This document shows positions 47,498-58,892 of a stretch of 64,000 bases of DNA, in pieces; position 1 is the first letter of the stretch; every line of letters begins with the position of its first letter. The notes below the pieces were generated by a model. That model saw only the letters and a list, made by a program, of their open reading frames with translations, ran no database searches and had not been told where the DNA came from. The DNA is from Diphasiastrum complanatum (Eukaryota > Streptophyta > Lycopodiopsida > Lycopodiales > Lycopodiaceae): contig CM055114.1 of assembly GCA_029204225.1 (NCBI GenBank), forward strand, positions 11,099,634-11,163,633, in the 5' to 3' direction. A program made the translations under genes and the position numbers.

Positions 47498-47800
47498 CAC
47501 TACTACAAAACGCGCTCATTCCGACATGTGGTTGCGATGGATTTTGAGAAATATCATAAAATGTCAAAAATCGACATGTCGCTATCTGACATCCCTATTG
47601 AACCCCTGTAAACTCCGGTAGCTGGCGGGAAAATATTTTGAAATTGCATGTCGTAATTCGACAGTTTAAATATATGAATTTCGACATCCGACATGGGTGC
47701 CATGTGGCAAACTTTCACTGAGGTGGCATCCTAGTAGGATGTCAAAATCCGACACAATTTTAGCTGTGTCGAATTTTGACATACAGATCAACAATCTGTG
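47498..47800. mobile_element. CACTA-type terminal region
   Basis: Begins CACTACTACAAAACGCG, a classic plant CACTA terminus. Inside are many TCGACATG / CCGACATG / TTTGACAT words in both orientations, as at 10370-10830. The other end is missing; Copia-4 RT begins at about 47800. Confidence 0.75.
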
Positions 47801-50026
47801 TCGATGATTACATGTTTTGGCTTCTAAAAAAAGATTTCTTTCTTGTCTTTTGGAAGTTCCACCAACCTCCAAGTGTTCTTCCTGATGAGTGCTTGTTGCT
47901 CATGATCCATGGCTTGGATCCATTCCTGCTTTTGAATTGCTTCACCTACATAGAAAGTAGAAATAGCAATGACAAAACGTATAGTTACCATCTTAGCTAC
48001 GGGTGCGAAGGTTTTCTCAAAATCAATACCTTCCTACTGCTAAAATCCTCTTGCAACCAACCGTGCTTTGTATTTGTTGAGTTTTCCATCAGCTCCATAT
48101 TTGATCTTGTATATCCATTTGCAAGTGATAGGCATCTTACCATCCGGTAGCTCAACCAAGTTCCAAGTCCTATTTTGTGATATAGCTTCCATTTCTGTTT
48201 CACGCTACTCCTCGTGCTCCTTTGCTTTATCAAAAGTTTTTGGTTCTTGAGCCTTGAGCACAAAACCCATTAGGGCTAGATTCATCTCTAATCTTGCAGG
48301 AGGTTTTCGATTTCTACTTGATCTTCTAAGCTCTCCCTGCTCACTAGATTCGGGAGTATCTCCCTTCTTTGCACCATCTGTGACTGATAAGTACCATTAA
48401 GGTACTCTCTTGGGAATTTCAGCATCAGGCTTGCCTTTGTCCAATGGATTTTCTATAGCAAAATCCACTTCCTTCTTGACCTGTACTTTCGCTCCCTCAT
48501 CAAAAGGTTCAGTGATTACTTCAGATTGTTCACCTTGGCCCATCTCGTCAAACATAACATCTCTAAAAATTACAAGCTTCTGTTCACTTGTGTCATACAT
48601 CATGTATGCCTTGGCCTTCTCATCATATCCATAGAAAATACACTTGATAGCTTTTGCATTCAACTTCCTTCGTTTCTCATCAGGAATATGAGCATAAGCA
48701 TCACAACCAAATACTCTCAAATGAGAAATATTAGGTTTCTTTCCGGTAACAGCTTCATGAGGTGTCTTACCTTCCACGGATTTTGTAGGACACCGATTCA
48801 GGATGTGCGTAGCTGTGCTACAAGCTTCTGCCCAAAAGGTGTTTGGCATACCCTTGCTTTTGAGCATCGCCCTGGCCATCTCAACAATAGATCTGTTCTT
48901 TCGTTCTGCAACTCCATTTTGCTGTGGTGAATAAGGTATTGTAGTCTGCCTCTTGATCCCTTAATCTTTGAAGAAATCAATAAATTCTGTCGAAAAATAC
49001 TCACCACCTCCATCAGATCTCAAAGTTTTGATGCAACATCCTGTTTGCTTTTCAACTAATTCCCTGAATTCCTTGAACTTAGCAAAACCATCTGATTTCT
49101 TGCTTATGAAATAAATCCAAATGCATCTGCTATAATCATCAATGAAGGTGATAAAGTAATAGTAGTCACTAAGAGATCTAGTCTGCATAGGTCCACATAG
49201 ATCATTGTGGACAAAATCTAGTATGTCACTGGCTCTCCTTGCTCCACTTTTGGAAAACCTCTCTCTGTGTTGTTTTCCCAAAATGCAACCTTCACAAATT
49301 TCTCCTTCAAAAGAAATATCAGGCAATCCTATAACTAGATTACATCTTTTGAGAATCTGTAAACTTTGAGCACTAATATGACCAAATCGTTGATTGCAAA
49401 TATCGCTTCGACTATCAACCATGCTTACCATAGCTTGAGCAAAAGATCTCGCATTTAATTTGTAGAGTCGATTCCCGTTGACTCTAGCTCATGTAGCAAT
49501 CACTTTGTAGTGATTCTTGATGTCTTTGACAAGACATTTGTTGCTGTCAAACTCAACCTTGACTTGTGGATCAGCCATCATCCCAACAGGTAGTAGATTG
49601 TTAGCTAAGCCAGGTACATATTGCACATTGCTTATCCGCTTTATCTTTCCGCTGGCTAACTTCACTGGTACCACTCCAACTCCTTTACTATCGGCTTGTC
49701 CAACTTCATCACCATTGTGAGTTTCCTTGAGTTCTGAAAACCACTCTTTCCTTGAAGTCATGTGCTTGGATGCACCACTATTAATGTACCAGGTATTCTT
49801 GGTTTCATCACTTGTCATTAATGCTGTAATGAACAATTTTGAGCTCTCACCTGTATTATCTTCATATTGATCATCATCGTATTGATGTTGATCAGTATAA
49901 TTGTTTTCATAATAATAATCATCAAATTGATGTTGATCAGCGTAATTTTCCACTTGCCCTTTGTCTTTTCTTTGTTCCATCTCCTTCTGTTTCTTGAAAC
50001 ATTCACGTTCCCAGTGGCCAGGTTTG
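47800..50026 (-). pseudogene. Copia-4, truncated gag-pol with chimeric RT
   Basis: Starts inside the zinc knuckle (CSKPGHWEREC, the first Cys lost at the junction near 50026). Protease at 49489-49980 reads YINSGASKHM, so the catalytic Asp is Asn (49780-49782). Integrase spans 48397-49431 (HNDLCGP, RSDGGGEY, then after a stop at about 48961 PQQNGVAERKNR, VFGCDAYAH). RT starts at 48263 (CKWIYKIKY) but after FAPVAKMVTIRFVIAIS it runs in the same frame into another RT N-terminus (EWIQAMDHEQQALIRKNTW) and stops at about 47823. No YVDD or RNase H. Confidence 0.88.
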
Positions 50027-50879
50027 CTGCAAAATATCAGAGTAGAAGAACATGCAAGGGGTTAGCTCTTCAGAGCTGATAATAAGTGTTCTTTCTAGAG
50101 TTGCCAATGGTCAACTTTCTCTAGCATAAATGAAAAAAGAATTTCAAAAGTAATAGTCATAATTTAAATATTTGTTTTCATGTTACTTTTTGTAATAAAG
50201 TGATTTTCATGATTTTGTTGGATTTTTAACAATTACACTTTTTAAATACAAGCATAAATTATTTATGAAAGTTCAAGAAGCCCTTGTGACAGGTTAAATT
50301 GTCAAGATTTCGAAGAGTGCTAGAGGCTTTATCCTTTGAGCAACCGAAATGAATGTCTAACTCCATTTTTTATTAGTATCCAGCCATGACCAAGAAGCTG
50401 AAGAATCCAATGACGGGTTATGTGGCTTGTCCCTACCAAAAGCCACAACAATTAATTAATCATTTAATTGATATTTTTCTCACCCAACTGATTGGATTTT
50501 TTATTTATCTAGTGGTAGCGGCACCACAAGCGCATGTGCTGTTCAGAAAGACAGACATGTTGCTACAGTAGATTTAGATCCTAATTTAGTTGATTTTGTA
50601 AGAATAAAAATGAAATCTCTTTCAATTTTTCTAGATAAACTATCTAAGATGGGAAAGAATTTAGATAGTGAGGACTCAATAATTCTCTTGTCCAAGGAAC
50701 CCCAACCTCCTGCTAGCGGAAAAGTAGGCGATACAGGAGAATTTGCTGATGTCTTGGTTCAAGATTATAATGTGGTTACGATAGTCAAGGAAATTGTAGA
50801 AGAGGTGCCACTTGAAACTATAGTGGCTACTCAAGAAAAGGAAAAAAATGTAAATGACCTCGATGATTTTTGGGAATAA
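50027..50879 (+). pseudogene. Truncated inverted copy of the methyltransferase-like gene
   Basis: Matches 43200 down to 41420 in reverse: first the WKNMQGVSSSELIISVLSR segment (50035-50125), an intron-like stretch with AGTTCAAGAAGCCCTTGTGACAG, then KKLKNPMTGYVACPYQKPQQLI (50390-50450), a degraded motif I region (about 50495-50545), VDLDPNLVDFV, and the acidic tail (50610-50879). The exon with ADIPYGF is absent, so it cannot be active. Confidence 0.75.
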
Positions 50880-50984
50880 GAAATTATCTTTTATTTCAAA
50901 AAATAATTTTGTTTATATTTTTTAATATATTGTGTTTTGAAATCTTTTTGATTAATTAATGTTCTTTCTCTCTTCTCTCCACCC

Positions 50985-50989
<5 letters not shown>

Positions 50990-51064
<75 letters not shown>
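50990..51064. repeat. (CT)n microsatellite
   Basis: CT run of about 75 bp. Confidence 0.96.
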
Positions 51065-51068
<4 letters not shown>

Positions 51069-51171
51069 TATCATTCTTAGTCCTAAATAAATATAAATCT
51101 AGCAATCTATTACTACCATAGACTACGTAATTATCTATAATCTTAAATTCTAAATCAATGCGAAATGTTAA

Positions 51172-51196
51172 ACACACACACACACACACACACACA
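51172..51196. repeat. (CA)n microsatellite
   Basis: CA run of about 25 bp. Confidence 0.95.
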
Positions 51197-51318
51197 TCTT
51201 TTCTTTCTCTCTTTTTTTTTTTTCTTCTCTATCTCACACACATACACATTATAAATTTAACAGGCTATTACTACCCAACACTATCTATATCTATTTGTCT
51301 ATTAGCCTAAATTATAGT

Positions 51319-52145
51319 TCAATGTTGATCACCTTGACCATTATAGGTGAGCCTCAATGGCTCAGTCCTTGCCCGTGTAGATCTTCTTGGAGTTCTTGGA
51401 GTTCTTCCATCTTGAGGTGAATCCTCAAGTTCTTCTTCACTTGGAAGCTCCTCCTCCATCCTAGCATGATCCTTGGCATCATCCAAATCACAAGCATGTC
51501 CTTCATAAAAAATAACATCCCTACTCACTATCACCTTGCTAGTGATGGGATTGAAGACTTCCTATTCTCTCCATATCCCAAAAAGATGCCTTTGGTGGAT
51601 GTTGCATCATCCTTCTTCCTCTTATCCAAGGATTGGTGTACATAGCAAGTGGATCCAAAAACTTTGAGATCCTTGAGATTGGGCTTCTCTCCAAATAGAG
51701 CTTCAAATGGTGTGATTCCTCCAATGGCTTGGTTTGGCAATCTATTGCACAAATAATTAGCACAAGTTATTGCTTCATCCCAAAATGGTTTGGATAGAGA
51801 AGCATCTAGCGTTAAGGCCTTAGCACACTCACAAAGAGATCTATTTCTTCTCTCACTCACTCCATTTTGTTGAGGGGTGTATGGACATGACAACTCCCTC
51901 TTTATGCCATTAGAACTACAAAAGTCAATGAGCTTATTGGAGATATATTCACCTCCATTATCATTTCTTAATACCTTAATCTTGGTACTAAGTTGATTTT
52001 CTACCAAAGTCTTGAACTTTACAAAAGAATCAAACACCATAGATTTGCTAGACAAGAGGTACATCCAACAATATCTAGAATAGTCATCAATGAAGATTAC
52101 ATAATATTTGACCACCATTAGACTCATGTGAAAAGCTATGAACAT
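51319..52145 (-). pseudogene. Gag-less Copia (copy 2): integrase part
   Basis: From VKYYVIFIDDYSRYCW through RNDNGGEY, PYTPQQNGVSERRNR and LKVFGSTCYVHQ to the C-terminal VSRDVIFYE; a frameshift lies near 51540. It is closely similar to Copia-2 and is likewise joined directly to the leader with gag, protease and the integrase zinc region missing. RT is absent: the sequence leaves the element near 51310. Confidence 0.88.
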
Positions 52146-52490
52146 CCTAAGAAGTTCTGAAATCAGCCTAGATTAATTAGTTCTCATGAAACAAATTCAA
52201 AACTAATTAATGGCAAGTGATCTTCGTAGCTTATTTTAGGATTTGCACCAAAAATTACATCAAATTGACACTAGATGAAATTATAGTGATCCAATGAATA
52301 TGGAGTTTTAAATGCTAGTTCAGAGTTGCCCACACGTGTGAACAGTACGGATTTTGATCCTGAAAAAGTTTGGGATCAAATCCCCTCACCAAATCCTGGA
52401 TACCAGCTCGCCCTTCCAATACTAGCTTTTTGCACCAAAAACCTGCTAAAACTGGATAAGTTTCAAACACTGATCAATAGCCTTGTACTT
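52146..52490 (-). other. Leader of gag-less Copia copy 2
   Basis: Matches 20127-20450, including a CACACGTGTG palindrome at about 52331. Confidence 0.85.
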
Positions 52491-52503
52491 GGCTCTGATA
52501 CCA
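52491..52503 (-). other. Primer-binding site
   Basis: Reverse complement reads TGGTATCAGAGCC, adjoining the LTR at 52504. Confidence 0.93.
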
Positions 52504-53151
52504 TGTGAAAAGTACAGTACTAAGGACCATAAATGGATTTTTGAATGATCTACAAGGTTGATTGTGTGCTTGTAAAACAATCTATCAGATACTAGTCATC
52601 AGAAAACAAGATCTAGTTTAGCAACTTGATAGAAAACAAGTAGAGACAATCAGAGCATTGATTAAAAACTATAATATGACTTCACACGTGTGAAAATGAG
52701 GCTATAGTACGGCCTGTAGACAGAGTTTAGAGTGTGTCAAAGCTGAGTTTCATTGGAATCAATCACTGTCATCATACAATGAGAGAAAAGACGAGTTTCT
52801 CCTTGAGGCTCCAAAAAGTTTCTATCTTTTCACTATGGCTAATGGAAATACATAGTAAAAGAAACTTCCTTTGCAAAGTTAGGTGAAAATCCAGCATGTA
52901 ATAAGGAATTAGACTCAACTTTCTTGCCCTAATGTGAAAACCCTACAAATCTCATCATAAATCATGGTCTAGATCCGACAAAGTAGGAATCACTACCAAA
53001 TGGACACAACCACTCCTCTTGACTCGTGGTAACCTAATTTAGGTGTGGAATTACAAGTGGCACTTTGGCCATTCAAGTGACTAACAAAAAATATTGACAA
53101 AATGTACAATATTCTACATGGCTAGTTTGGCAATGTAGGCAATTTTTCACA
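52504..53151 (-). mobile_element. 5' LTR of gag-less Copia copy 2 (648 bp)
   Basis: Same family as 19432-20113. Starts TGTGAAAAATTGCC at 53151. Contains TTCACACGTGTGAA at about 52681. Confidence 0.92.
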
Positions 53152-53155
53152 TCTC

Positions 53156-53515
53156 ACTCTTCTCTCTCACAAAAAGTATAATAAAGATAAATCCCAACAA
53201 CTAGCAAGTCCAACAATTGATAAATACAACAAAAGCATGAGAGACGGAGGAAAAGAGGTAGAGAGCAAGGACGTTCACAAGTGCATTCCATAAGAGAACC
53301 AATTTGCTTGTATTGAAATGAAGATCTGAATATGAGGAGCAACTCAAGTTTGCCCCTATTTATAGTGGAGAGGAGGGCCTTGGCCTCAAAATCCTATTGG
53401 CCCATTTCTACCTCCCTGATTATTCAAACTTAAAAAATAGTGGGAACTCATTCAATAATTGGAGGGGGCCAATTTGAATTTGAATTTGAATTTGAATTTA
53501 ATCCAATTTTGGTTG
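53156..53515 (-). mobile_element. LTR-like direct repeat, left copy
   Basis: ~90% similar by eye to 54720-55075. On the minus strand it contains CACTATAAATAGGGGC (53362-53377), a good TATA box, and a (AATTTG)n run at its upstream end. Likely an LTR of a short element of 1.9 kb. Confidence 0.65.
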
Positions 53516-53939
53516 GAGTCCTAACTTTATTCACTAACTTGACTTTTAGGCCTTCGATATTAAAAGTTCCGCAAAAAGGCCTAAAGTTCTTTTATTTACT
53601 TTCTAATTATCAAATAACTATGTGATCATCGGGTTGGACTTACACACACAGGGTGCCAAATCCCTCTCACTTATTAACTAGGGTTAGGGCTGCCTTGGGA
53701 TCCGCAAACCCTCCAACAGTATCCCCACCAAAACCGTTGGCGATCCCACGACACCTGCCTCGAGAAGCTTGAATGCAAATGTTCAATAATAGCCATATGG
53801 GTCTGGTGGCCATTCATGATAACCTTGTTCATTGAGAAATGGATAGACACCATCCAAAAAAAGATCCCAAGATAACGCTTGTTGATTTTGATCCTTGTAG
53901 TCTGCTAGCAATGACATTGTTGAAGCTAATAACAAGGTT

Positions 53940-54535
53940 ACAGAATTTCTTTTTTTTGACATTTTCAAAAATTTGTAACTTCCTCAATACTTAACGGAAT
54001 GAGAAAAAATATATATCTCTAAAAAGCCCTTTCATTGCTCTACAACTTCAGCTATTCAGAAGGAATTATAGAGAATAGAAGTTTGGGCGAAAAATGAATG
54101 AAGCAAGGTAGAAATTAAAAAAAAACTGGAAGTTTTTGGTTTTTGACAAGTTTACAGAATTTTGTGGCCAACTTCAAAAATTTGTATCTTGCTCAATGCT
54201 GGACGAAATGCAAGAAAACATTATATGGCTAGAAAGTCATTTCAATGCTCTACAATTTTAGCTATTCAAATTGAATTACAGAGTACAAAAATTGGGTAAA
54301 ATTTGAATAAAAAGGAAGCAAAAAACTAAAAAACAGAATTTCTGATTTTTGACAAGTTTATAGAATTTTGTTGCCAACTTCAAAAATTTGTAACTTGCTC
54401 AGCATTGAATGGATTTCAAAAAACATTAATTGCTAAAAAGCCCTTTCAATGCTCTACAATCATGCTCATTTAGATTGAATTACAGAGAACAAAAATTGGG
54501 AAAAAATTGAACTAAAAAGAGTAGAAAAATATAAA
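53940..54535. repeat. ~207-bp tandem repeat, three copies
   Basis: CAAAAATTTGTAACTTGCTC-like starts lie at about 53966, 54174 and 54381. Each copy continues with AAAAAGCCCTTTCAATGCTCTACAA and ends with TTTTTGACAAGTTTACAGAATTTTGT-type sequence. They lie between the two LTR-like repeats. No coding capacity. Confidence 0.85.
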
Positions 54536-54719
54536 AATATTAAAATACAGTCACCACTCATTTTTTGAACGTTTTTGGACGTAACTCTCACAAATCACAT
54601 CCATAATGCAAATCTAACCCTATCATGCCAAGACCAAGATGCCTAAATGCAAGCTAACCATTAACACTACTCCATTAACACTGCGATCCACTAACACTAC
54701 TTCAGTGAAGGAAAAACTT

Positions 54720-55075
54720 TTCTCTCTCTCACTCCTCTCTCACAAAAAGCATAATAAAGACAAATCCCAACAACTAGCAAATCCAACAATTGATAAAATA
54801 CAACAAAAGTATGAGAGATGGAGGAAAAGAGTTAAGTGCAAGGACATTCACAAGTCCATTCCATAAGAGAACCAATCTGCTTGTATTGAAATGAAGATCT
54901 TAACATGAGGAGCAACTCGAGTTTGCCCCTATTTATAGTGGGGAGGAGGACCTTGGCCTCAAAATCCTATTTGCCCACTTCTACCTCCCTAACTATTCGA
55001 ACTTAAAAAGGAGTGGGAACCCATTCAATAATTGGAGGGAACCAATTTGAATTTGAATTTGAACCAATTTTGGTG
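54720..55075 (-). mobile_element. LTR-like direct repeat, right copy
   Basis: Partner of 53156-53515, with the TATA-like element at about 54939 (minus strand). Confidence 0.65.
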
Positions 55076-55081
55076 GGATTC

Positions 55082-55265
55082 TAGTGACAGCGAAGACGAT
55101 TCAAAGTCTGAATCAAGTTCAAGTTTTTCATGTTCAGATTTCAGTGATTCCTCAGACACAGAGGCTGATGACAAAGGTCGAAGAAGAAAATGAAAATCCA
55201 AACGAAAGGAAGATAACAAAAGCAATGAGGATAAGCCTACAATATCCAAAGTAGAGAAGATCTAG
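55082..55265 (+). pseudogene. Ser/Asp-rich then basic fragment
   Basis: Reads SESSSSFSCSDFSDSSDTEADDKGRRRK, then after a stop KSKRKEDNKSNEDKPTISKVEKI. An acidic-serine then lysine-rich pattern before a Cys is common ahead of zinc knuckles in retroelement gag proteins, but no knuckle is seen here. Confidence 0.35.
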
Positions 55266-55283
55266 AAGTGTGACATGGCAGAT

Positions 55284-55964
55284 TGTTGAAAATACAGTAC
55301 TAAGGACCATAAATGGATCTTTGAATGATCCACAAGGTTGATTATGTGCTTGTTAAACAATCTATCAGATACTAGTCAACAGAAAACAAGATCTAGTTTA
55401 GCAGCTTGATAGAAAACAAGTAGAGACAAACAGATCATTGAACATAAATTGAAATCCGAGTTTTCACGTGTGTCTATCAGGTTGTAGTACGGCCTGTAGA
55501 CAGAGTTTAAAGTGTGCCAAAGGTTAATTACATTGGAATCAATCACAATCACCATACATAAAGAGAAAATCCGAGTTTCTCCTTGAGGCTCCAAAACGTT
55601 TCTATCTTCTCATTATGGAAAATGGAAATACATTGTAAAAGAAACTTCCTTTGCATAGTTAGGTGAAAATCTAGCATGTAATAAGGAAGTAGACTCAACT
55701 CTCTTGCCCTAAATTGAAAACCCTAGTCTAGATCCAAGAGTCATGCTTGGTAGGTGCATGGTAGGTACAAATCTCATCATAAATCAAGGTCTAGGTCCTA
55801 CAAAGTAGGAAATGGACACAACCACTCCTCTAGACTCGCGGTAACCTACATTAGGTGTGGATTGGCAAGTGAAACTTTGGCCATTCAAGTGTCTAACAAA
55901 AATTATTGACAAAATGTACAATATTCTACATGGCTAGATTTGCCAATGTAGGCAATTTTTCACA
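55284..55964 (-). mobile_element. 3' LTR of gag-less Copia copy 3 (681 bp)
   Basis: Same family as 19432-20113, adjoined at 55965-55978 by the polypurine tract (minus strand GATTTGAGGAGGAG). The palindrome is reduced to TTTTCACGTGTG. Confidence 0.92.
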
Positions 55965-57258
55965 CTCCTCCTCAAATCTAGCCTTGGAAACAACAATACT
56001 TTTATCAATCACTCCAATTGAAGATCTAAGCTTGACAAAAGAATCTTTAGATAAAGATTTAGTAAACAAATCAGCCAAGCAACTTGATGATGGCACATGT
56101 TGGAGCTTGATCTCTTTGGCTTGCACTTTCTCCCTCACGAAATGATGAGCAATCTCGATGTGTTTGCTCCTTGCATGGAACGTAGGATTAGTTGAAAGTG
56201 ATTGGGTTGATTGGTTGTAACAATAGATGATAGGGATCTCCTCCTCCATGAAATGAAGCTCCACCAATAGCCTTTTGAGCCACAAGACCTCCTTGCATGT
56301 TGATGTCAAGGCCTTGTCTTCGGATTATGTGGAAGATAAGGAGATGGTATCTTGTATTTTGGAAAGCCATGATAGAAAGGTGACAAAAGCACTTGTTGAT
56401 CTTCTATCCACTTTGTCACCTGCAAAATCCGAGTCACTATAGGCTCTTAAGCCAAGATAAGTCCCTCTATACAAAATGCCAAAATTCTTAGTAGATGAAA
56501 TGTATCTAAGAACTTTGTATCTTCCAATGTGAAACAAGAGGACTTTGCATGAATTGGCTTAACTTTCCAACACTATAACTAAGATCAGGTCTAGTTATAG
56601 TTAAATAAATCAAGGAGCCAATAAGCCTTCTATATAATGTGATGTCCTCAAAGGATGCTTCATCACCATCAATAGATGCTTTTACATGTTGCTCCATTGA
56701 TGTCTCGATGCCTTTACAATTCTTCATTCCAAATCTATCTAGGATGGATGTAGCATATTTAGATTGACAAATGAAGCTAAAATCACACGCTCTAATAACC
56801 TCTATTCCAAGAATGAAGCTTAATAGGCCGAGATCTACCATTTTAAACTCTTTTGCCAAAGCAATTTTTACATCTCTAATTCCATCTAGATCATTACGAC
56901 TCAAGATAATGTCATTTACATACAAAACAAGAAAAATGATCATGTCATCATGAAATCTTATGTACAATGATGGATCATAGGCACTCATTACAAAATTGAT
57001 GGAAATGAGAAAAGAGTTTAGCCTAGAGTACCATGCTCTAGGTGCTTGCTTGAGCCCATAAAGGCTCTTCTTCAAGAAACACACCTTTCCTTCATGCTTT
57101 GCCTTGGTGAATCCCTCGGGTTGCCTCATGTAGATCTCTTCCTCCAAATAACCATTGAGGGATGCATTTGAGAAGTCAAGTTGGAATAGCTCCCAATTGA
57201 AGGTTGTAGCAAGACTAATGATCAATCTAATAGTAACAAGCTTAGCCACAAGAGCAAA
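55965..57258 (-). pseudogene. Gag-less Copia family RT-RNase H (copy 3)
   Basis: Starts abruptly at AKLVTIRLI near 57249, without the RT N-terminus, and runs through NASLNGYLEEE, YGLKQAPRAW, YVND (Asn codon at 56914-56916 where YVDD is expected), GSLIYLTITRPDLSYSV, DSDFAGD and the C-terminal RNase H (SKHIEIAHHFVRE). Frame changes near 56520 and 56330. Its RT is very close to Copia-2, but Copia-2 has His at the same active-site residue. Confidence 0.9.
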
Positions 57259-57269
57259 AGATAGAGTTT

Positions 57270-57820
57270 GATTATAGTAGTGGCTTGGCGGTGCGATGGC
57301 GAAGGTCGATCACCCAAAACAATTCCAACGGTGACCATGGAATTGATGTTAACTCATACCCGGTATGTGGTATCCTGCTATAGTATGTGGAAACGAGACT
57401 TCGTCTTGTCCCATGTGGCGTATGCGTGTAGGGAAAGGTCCATGTTAATAGTTGAAGAAGAGAGCGCCAGGTTGCTTCGAGAAGGGGGCCGACATTCTGA
57501 AGCCAAGACGTGACCAAAGAATCAGACGACAAGGCCCAAATTTGGGTAGTCGTAGGTATCTCCCATTGGATAACTTCTTGGTTGTGGAGTCATCAAAAGA
57601 AGATGAGGATGCCATGATGTTAGATGGGATGCAGTAGTGATGGAGATAGAAAAAAACAAAAAGACGTTCAAAAAAGCAGAAAAAGGCGCTAAAAACGGAG
57701 GCAAAGGCTTTAAAAACTGGAAAAGGTGAAATTTGTACGAACAAGAGTGGAAAAGGTGGCAATGAGTGTGTAACAGGTGGCTGTGAGGGATAATGAAAGT
57801 GTGTGAGAGTTTTTGTCACA
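57270..57820 (-). other. Possible Gypsy gag start or LTR-adjacent region
   Basis: A minus-strand ATG at 57616 gives MASSSSFDDSTTKKLSNG, a start typical of many plant genes and gags, followed by a break near 57530. No domain recognised. Confidence 0.3.
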
Positions 57821-58840
57821 ATCAGAGAATGTTGAAATGTCAGTGTAAATTTCGACAGAGCTTCATTGGATGAAGTGCCAAATGACTCAAATTTTGTCCT
57901 TATATAGGCACAAATTTGAGTGTGGATTAGGAGAATTGAACTTTCCCCAACTCAGTGCCAACCAAAATTTTGCAAGAACTTTCCTCCCATAATTCTAAGG
58001 CCTTAGAGAAGTCTGTAAAGGTTCAGAAGGTGTTTTGGATGCCCTGCGAAGGTTCACTAGATCTACGAAGGTTGAACTCCCGCAGGAAGTGAACTCTCGC
58101 ACAACATATTTTGTATATCAGATTTTCATGATCTGACCATGTAGGCAGGCCAATTTCACTATCCTAAGTCCAAAAATGTTGTCTACGAAGGTTGGTTTGA
58201 AGGTTTTGATACCATGCGAAGGTTCCTTAGATTCAGCTTTTCTGAACCTTTGCAAACACTCAAATTTGACTGATTTTTACAAGTAACTTTCGCAGAGATT
58301 TCTATGGGTCCATCTGGGTCAAATCTGACTATGGAAGCTTCTACAAAGGTTCTTTTGAAGATTTGGTTGCTGATCCATCAGTTTAAGTGATTTTCAACCC
58401 TATTTTTGGTACTTTTTTCCGAAAATCTATATTTTTTGAGGCTAAGTAGTATCTGATGATGATATGCTACTCTTTTGATCCCATCTGGATCTAGATCCTA
58501 CTTGGATCTTGTTGGATCTTGCCTAATCTACCTAGATCTTGCCCGATTGTGCTAAATCTTGATGGATTTTGCTTGATCTGACTAGATCTACTTAGATCTG
58601 ACTTATTTACAATAGATCTGGCTGTGATGACTCTTGTGATGGATGATCTACCCCTTGTATGCACTATTGGTCATTCCCAAGCTAGATCCGTCTTATTGTG
58701 GTGGCTGAATACTTGTGAAGTTGGCTACTATTGATGGGTGTATCAAATGGCGTCCCATCCAATTGCTCGAGGTCCGACTCCATGGCTTAGGATCTCCTTG
58801 AGATGGTACGGGTCTTCACGTGTGAACTTCAATTTTTTCT
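57821..58840. other. Non-coding with local repeats
   Basis: GCGAAGGTTC-type words recur about five times at 58030-58240. A GATC-rich stretch lies at 58476-58650. CACGTGTG is present at about 58817. Confidence 0.5.
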
Positions 58841-58892
58841 TCATTGCCTTGGTTTTGTACAGGAGGACTAGATCTGCAGATGAAAGATCCTT

